Of a stretch of DNA of 60,520 bases, positions 55,474 to 60,520 are shown one piece after another (positions within the stretch are counted from its first letter, which is position 1; the number at the start of each line of letters is the position of its first letter). The notes below the pieces were generated by a model, which was given only the letters and a program-made list of their open reading frames with translations, was not told the origin of the DNA and made no database searches. Origin of the DNA: Nemertoderma westbladi (lineage: Eukaryota > Xenacoelomorpha > Nemertodermatida > Nemertodermatidae); NCBI GenBank assembly GCA_032718475.1, contig JAUCBJ010008346.1, forward strand, positions 1-60,520, read 5' to 3'. The position numbers and the translations under genes were made by a program.

Positions 55474-56207
55474 GTCCCTTTAATCGCGATTTAGAGAGCG
55501 TAGACGAGATGATCACCCTGCGATACATCCGAGCTTGGGAAGCGAACGCAGATTTACATTGCGAATCCAGACATCGCTATTACCCTGGACGAGCTTACGA
55601 GGGAGTTTACACGTTCCATCCTTACCTATTCGCGTCGATTGAACAGAAAACACGCGTACCAAGTTACGAGTTAATAAAGCGTGTTGGTGAGTGTATTTCC
55701 ACCAAGTTTGTCAGGAAATACCTTAGAAACGTTAACCCTAATGATATAACCACATATCACCTGATCAATTTTATCCGTCAGGACCCTGAGTATGGCGACA
55801 TTTTCGTGAACTCGCATCCTGAACTCCAGGAAGTATCTCGGCGCCCATATGAATATCGAACCCGAGAACGCGAGCTGGAGAGAACCATTAAACCGAGAAA
55901 GTTTCTCACCACTCACGGTCCACCCACCGCTAGTGTCCAGACGACCCGTCAAGGACCCGTAGGAGCTGCTGTCCTGAGACGCGCTCTAAAGGCCGTTAGA
56001 TCTCGCTCCACTGAGGTTGATATTAACCAACCAGGTACTTCGACCGGCGGGTATACCGATCGTAACCCTGCACCTTCTGATGCAATTATATTGCACCCTT
56101 CGCCTAGGAGCTACAGCCCTCCTCGTAAAGTGGCTCGCCCCAAAGAGAAAAGGACTCTTGCTAGCCTCAAGAAACTGCGTAAACGCCGTCCGCGCAAGAA
56201 AGACTAA
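55413..56207 (+). CDS. Accessory ORF2, C-terminal part (after SINE)
   Basis: The first 20 codons belong to the SINE. From the Cys codon at 55473 onward (244 codons) the frame is the continuation of the ORF ending at 55212: leaving out the SINE and one target-duplication copy puts the two in register and supplies the last Cys of the third knuckle. The remainder has ITLRYIRAWEANAD, ERELERTIKPRKF and a strongly basic C terminus (KKLRKRRPRKKD), suggesting nucleic acid binding or nuclear entry. The ancestral protein would have been about 591 residues. Confidence 0.7.
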   Translation: MEWEIIFRPTNHSKGSTSYNCPFNRDLESVDEMITLRYIRAWEANADLHCESRHRYYPGRAYEGVYTFHPYLFASIEQKTRVPSYELIKRVGECISTKFVRKYLRNVNPNDITTYHLINFIRQDPEYGDIFVNSHPELQEVSRRPYEYRTRERELERTIKPRKFLTTHGPPTASVQTTRQGPVGAAVLRRALKAVRSRSTEVDINQPGTSTGGYTDRNPAPSDAIILHPSPRSYSPPRKVARPKEKRTLASLKKLRKRRPRKKD

Positions 56208-56285
56208 CTGTTTAGAGTATTTTTGTATATTAGAAATTGTGATTTTGTATATTTTATAGACTTAAATCCCATTTTCTGGGAGCGG

Positions 56286-57483
56286 TGTAAAAGCTTTTGT
56301 GGGATAACTGATTCGTTTGCCTTGTTGGCCAGTTCCCCCCCGGTCGCTAGAATACTCTAAAGGGGATCTATAGCTAAAATAGTGCAAGCTATCAGCTTAT
56401 TGGCTGATTTGCTGTACGCAGGTATCTGGGCTCTGTTTAATCGGCCAACCAGCCTAGGAAGGTTGCGTCATAGCCTTGTTTTGTATCTCCCAATAGAATT
56501 TGAGTTAGCCTTGATTTTGACCTATCACAGAGCTACTGAACTGAAATTTTCCTATCTCACTGCTCTTTCTCTGTGTTGAACGGGAGCTTCGTGGAATAAG
56601 GGTAGTTGGTATCCTCGTATAGAGTAGTAGTCACGAGTTTTTCAAAGCCACGAAAGAACGGCTTTGTAGTGTTTTGTGCTTTCTGCTTTTTAGCTCAACA
56701 CTAGTAGGTTTAATTATAAGGACATATATCCTTTAACACACACACACACGGCACACGGCTTTTAATAACTGACGTATAACTGCTGAAACTGCTAAAATTA
56801 CCTGCTCAATCGATACTGTATACTGCTATTTGTTGTCGGTTATTCATTATATTTGTTGATGAATTATATTGGAATAACGAGAAATAACCCCGAAAACCCA
56901 ATATTCTTGATATACCGAAGGTAAGAGAGAAAGGTTACCTATAACGATTGTGACTTATGTTAAAGTGGTTTGAAGTGAATCTAATGTTATTTGATAGACC
57001 CTACATGAGTCAGTCTGTGTTCCTTTTATATGTGACTAAAATCAGTGAAGATTGGCAGATTAGTGTGCAGTATTGTGCAGCATTGTGTATGAGTGAGTCT
57101 GTTAAAGAAGCAATTCCTAAAGAATGCGCCATATATGTGAATTATAATTAAGCCATATCGTTGTGAGTAGTTTAAGTCATAACTCTGTTTATATAGATAA
57201 AGCGCCACGTCCTAAAGGAACTGTTAATATTCCCGAAGGTGAATAATATTGTCAGAGATTATATAATACTATCAGTCGAATAATACATTAGGCTTACATA
57301 GCAATAAAATTAAGCCGTCGAACCCAATCTCCCGGGAATATCCAGCGGGTGAATGATCGCGCACAGATTGGTTTCGACTAGTGTAGTGAATCAAATACTT
57401 GTCATAGGCTAAAAAGCGATTTAATATCTAGAAGACATCTTAATTTGGCGGGTTAAACTGCCAAAGGTCTGAAAGCGCGAACA
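56286..57483 (+). repeat. 3' LTR of BEL/Pao element
   Basis: Same length as the 5' LTR; one difference seen by eye (T at 56392). Upstream CTGGGAGCGG is the likely but weak polypurine tract. Confidence 0.95.
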
Positions 57484-57488
57484 GGCAG
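57484..57488. repeat. Right 5-bp target duplication of BEL/Pao element
   Basis: GGCAG, identical to 38403-38407. Confidence 0.9.
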
Positions 57489-57716
57489 TCTGGGGCATAG
57501 AGCAGACGTGAACAACTAAGCTGTCTGGCAGTCTGGTTAACTAGTCGGGACTTCCAGTAGCACGTGAACAACGACTGAACTAAAGCTGACTGGTTAACAA
57601 GTCTGGGACTTCGAGCAGCACTTGAACAACTAAAGCTGACTGGTTAACTAGTCTGGGACTTCCAGTAGCACGTGAACAACTAAGCTGACTTGTTCACTAG
57701 TCTCTGGGACTTCGAG
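57489..57716. repeat. F2 left-arm tandem units
   Basis: About four units of the form CTGACTGGTTAACTAGTCTGGGACTTC-GAGCAGCACGTGAACAACTAAG, continuing the arm interrupted at 38407. Confidence 0.8.
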
Positions 57717-57939
57717 CAAAATTGCAAATTGAGGAGGGGGGATCGGGGGATTTGGCTTAACTTCTAGCAGTAAATGTAAAGAACATTTATTATTTGCTTG
57801 TATCAGTTATATATAATTACATCAGAACATTATAATTATAACAATATAGCAGGGAACTGATATATCGCAGGTATGCCTACTGTAATAACAATAGGTGTAT
57901 AATGCATCTGCCTATACTGCTATATCTATCCCAGACATG

Positions 57940-58390
57940 TACGGTACCAGACTAGTTAACCAGTCAGCTTAGTTGTTCACGTGCTGCTCGAAGCCCCAGA
58001 CTAGTTAACGTGCTAGTTTAGTTGTTCACGTGCTGCTCGAAGTCCCAGACTAGGTAACCAGTCAGCTTAGTTGTTCACGTGCTGCACGAAGCCCCAGACT
58101 AGTTAACCAGTCAGCTTAGTTGTTCACGTGCTGCACGAAGCCCTAGACTAGTTAAGCTTAGTTGTTCACGTGCTGTTCGAAGTCCCAGACTAGGTAACCA
58201 GCCAGTTTAGTTGTTCACGTGCTGCACGAAGCGCCAGACTAGTTAACCAGTCAGCTTAGTTGTTCACGTGCTGGTCGAAGTCCCAGACTAGGTAACCAGC
58301 TAGTTTAGTTGTTCACGTGCTGCTCTATGCCCCAGACTAGTTAACGTCAGCGGTTTAGTTGTTCACGAGCTGCTCGAAGTCCCAGAATAG
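57940..58390. repeat. F2 right-arm tandem units, each with an E-box
   Basis: About nine units with a 49-bp period (one unit shortened to 42), inverted relative to the left arm. Nearly every unit contains the palindrome CACGTG, giving about eight evenly spaced E-boxes. Confidence 0.85.
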
Positions 58391-58646
58391 ATACATCAAC
58401 AACAGTAACGGATGAGTGAGTTAAACCGATAATAAATAATTTATTCTGATTCAATGAATTACATTAGTCTTACTCTATTCATGTATTCAATGTTAAAACA
58501 GATTTGAATTTACCGCCAAAATATAGGTGGCAGACAGGCAGATCTGATCTGCCACCCTTATTTCCAGTACAAATAACATGTCTTTCAATCATTTGAATTT
58601 CCCGCGCTATGGAGCAGGGTGGCACCTTTTAGGGACTTGTGTAGTA

Positions 58647-59000
58647 TGGTGGAAGTCTTCCATCTAATAGCACTGCATCAGACTGTCAGATTACTGGACG
58701 GTCAGGGCCCCAACCGCAGGTTATCATGTTCGGAGAACTCGTATCCGTGCCCGGCCACGGTTCTAGTCATTGCAACGCCTTTATAGATTGACCGGAATTT
58801 TAGGGAGCACAAGATCTCAGCAACTAAGCGAAAACCAACAATAGGATGTTCCTAGACCCCCCCCAAAATTTATCTAGAAGACTTTTTCCCATATACATTA
58901 CGTTTCAAAAGTCTACGGTTCTCCGGCTAGGGCCAATTTGAGTCAAAAAGTCAGCCTCCCTAGCAACCTCGTTGCTATGCAGGAATCTCCAGAACCGCTA
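58647..59000. other. Flank right of F2
   Basis: No gene seen. A run of C (58858-58864) is followed by AAAATTTATCTAG, and the style of sequence resembles the next repeat region. Confidence 0.4.
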
Positions 59001-60300
59001 ATGCTACGGACTTGGGACCGGCGCCAATCGATAGGCAGCATAGGGTTTACATTTAAAAAAACTTTTTTTGGAGCGATCAGATCATGATCTTGACCATGAT
59101 CAGCAAAGATCAGTTTTGATCAGGATTCGGACACTCAAGGCTTGCTCCAATCGAAAAACTTAACATTACAAAAAGAATCAGCGACCCCACATTAGTCATG
59201 ATTCCCGTTAAAAGATTTTAAAAAAGTGAATTCTTCCTGATCAAAACGCAAGATCATGATCGCGCCAAGATCGGACTTCGTAAAATCGAAACTAAGCATT
59301 TTGGATATAAACAATTACTGTAGGAAACATTCAGAACACCGCCGTGAGTCGATTAAAAAAAAAATTGGCTCGATCGGACAACCGGTTCTCGAGATCTGAT
59401 ACCTGATCATTAAAGATCATATTTTTCGGTTTTTTCAAATTTTCTCGAAAACTTTGTTTGAGACCCCCGATTTTTTTTTTTTACGAATCGACTTCTATGA
59501 TGAAGGGGCGACTTTTGAGCATTTCGAAATTTTCAAAAAGCGATTTGATCAGGCCGCGATCAGAAAAGATCGTGTTTTTGGTTTTATTTCGAAGACCAAG
59601 TCCTGGGAGTTCACCGTATGGAAAAACTTAACATCACAAAAAGATTCCTCACCCTCGAATTATCGGGGGTAGCCAAAATTTGGGCATAAAAAAGTCCAAG
59701 TCTAGTGGGTCAAAACTCAAGATCATGATCGCGAAAAGATCAGTATATTTAAAATCGAATCTAAGCATTTTTCTAATAAACATTCATTGTAAGAAATGTT
59801 CAATGGTCTATTCTGAGTTGATTAAAAAAAACATTGGCTCGATCGGACAACCGGTTCTCGAGATCTGATACCTGATCATAAAAGATCGTGTTTTTCGGTT
59901 TTTCCCGATTTTCTCGAAAACTTTGTTTGAGACCCCCGATTTTTTTTTTACTAATCGACTTCTATTAAGAAGGGGCAACTTTTAAGCATTTCGAAATTTT
60001 TAAAAAGCGATTTGATCAGGCCATGATCATGAAAGATCATGTTTTCGGTTTTATTTCGAAGACCAAGTCCTGTGAGTTCACCGTATGAAAAAACTTAACA
60101 TTACAAAAAGATTCCCCACCCTCGAATTAGGGGGGGTAGCCAAAATTTGACCATAAAAAAAGTTCAATTCTAGGGGGTCAAAAGATCATGATCGCGAAAT
60201 GATCAGTTTTTTCGAAATTACTTCTGAGCATTTTGGGACAAAACTTTCAAACTAAAAAACATTCACTGGAGTGTTCTAAGTAGATTAAAAAAAATTTCGA
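59000..60300. repeat. GATC-rich tandem repeat, period about 467 bp
   Basis: AAAAACTTAACAT.ACAAAAAGA recurs at 59154, 59622 and 60089, and GATTAAAAAAA.ATTGGCTCGATCGG at about 59351 and 59819 with a diverged third at 60281. Units carry repeated AGATCATGATC palindromes. Units 2 and 3 are closer to each other than to unit 1. Short open frames within are not genes. Confidence 0.75.
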
Positions 60301-60520
60301 CTCAATAGGCCTACCGGTACCGGAGATATGGTCGTCCAAAGTCTGCTTCCGGTAATTCGAAAATATTTCGAAAACCCTTGATCGAATTTTTTCCTTGAAA
60401 ATATGTGAATGTACAGTTAGTGGACCCGCATCCAACGATATATCACAATCCATATTTCGGATGACAGGTACCGGTGAAATCAGACTTTACCGAAAAAAAT
60501 TCAAATTTTTGCTACTCATG

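Larger units (their letters stand above)
38408..57483 (+). mobile_element. Giant BEL/Pao LTR retrotransposon (19,076 bp)
   Basis: Complete element: two 1198-bp LTRs beginning TG and ending CA, 5-bp target duplication, 2.1-kb leader, one gag-pol frame of 2685 codons, then 6.5 kb with extra ORFs before the 3' LTR. By eye the LTRs differ at one position (C at 38514 versus T at 56392), so insertion is recent. BEL/Pao elements are usually several kilobases shorter; the excess here comes from the long LTRs, the leader, an N-terminal Gag extension and the 3' accessory region. I could not identify a primer-binding site right after the 5' LTR (TTAAAGGATATATAG follows). A 252-bp SINE is inserted in the accessory region. 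Confidence 0.92.
38100..58646. mobile_element. Long-TIR fold-back element F2, split by the BEL/Pao element
   Basis: The left end (38100-38407) and the right end (58340-58646, reverse complement) match from TACTACACACAAG.CCCTAAAAGG through GCGCGGGAAATTCAAATGATTG to TCTGGGACTTCGAGCAGC. Inside each end come tandem units of about 49 bp, again in opposite orientation, around a short core (57717-57940). Without the 19-kb BEL insertion F2 would be about 1.5 kb. No transposase is encoded, and I could not settle the target duplication. The element is likely non-autonomous. Confidence 0.75.

Noticed and set aside
54169-56207. Envelope gene for the BEL/Pao element
   Set aside because: No signal peptide, no membrane anchor, and three CCHC knuckles with a basic tail; this fits a nucleic-acid-binding protein instead.
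59454-59868. Short frames in the GATC-rich repeat
   Set aside because: Lie inside tandem repeat units and are not kept between units.

Overview
This window is animal genomic DNA, AT-rich and dominated by transposable elements. The evidence is a BEL/Pao LTR retrotransposon (a metazoan group), RTE-like and other non-LTR elements, a tRNA-derived SINE, fold-back DNA elements, and a few host genes of animal type. Frequent words such as TAGGCCTA and ACCGGTA resemble some marine invertebrate genomes, but I cannot name the species or phylum.

Layout. Positions 1-11880 and about 27429-35970 are two direct copies of one segment (a segmental duplication; the left copy runs off the window edge). Each copy holds, in order: an RTE-like element (family A); the endonuclease half of a second RTE-like family (B) on the minus strand; a poly-G/hairpin repeat module; a family B reverse-transcriptase fragment on the plus strand; a fold-back element (F1) whose arms are 14-bp minisatellites; a phosphatidylinositol-synthase-like gene on the minus strand; and the 3' end of a METTL25-family methyltransferase gene on the minus strand. 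In copy 2 (34242-37085) both host genes are intact and lack introns. In copy 1 both are broken: the transferase has a deletion with filler DNA, and the methyltransferase is cut off at 11880 and carries a stop. A family B LINE sits in F1 of copy 1 but not of copy 2, so it inserted after the duplication.

Between the copies (11881-27428) lie a decayed Ty3/Gypsy-like element, a possible GPI-anchored cysteine-rich protein gene (16263-16949), retroelement remnants, several nests of inverted repeats, and a family B element interrupted by a third LINE family (C).

The right third is a nest. A long-TIR fold-back element (F2, about 38100-58646) was split by a 19,076-bp BEL/Pao element (38408-57483) with 1198-bp LTRs that differ by one base seen by eye and a 5-bp target duplication. 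This element has a 2685-codon gag-pol and, unusually, a 6.5-kb region between pol and the 3' LTR with further ORFs. One of these encodes a protein with three CCHC zinc knuckles. A SINE inserted exactly inside the third knuckle. Beyond F2 lies a GATC-rich tandem repeat of about 467 bp.

The most notable item is the giant BEL/Pao element with its accessory genes. The two fold-back elements built from tandem repeats and the poly-G hairpin repeat family come next.
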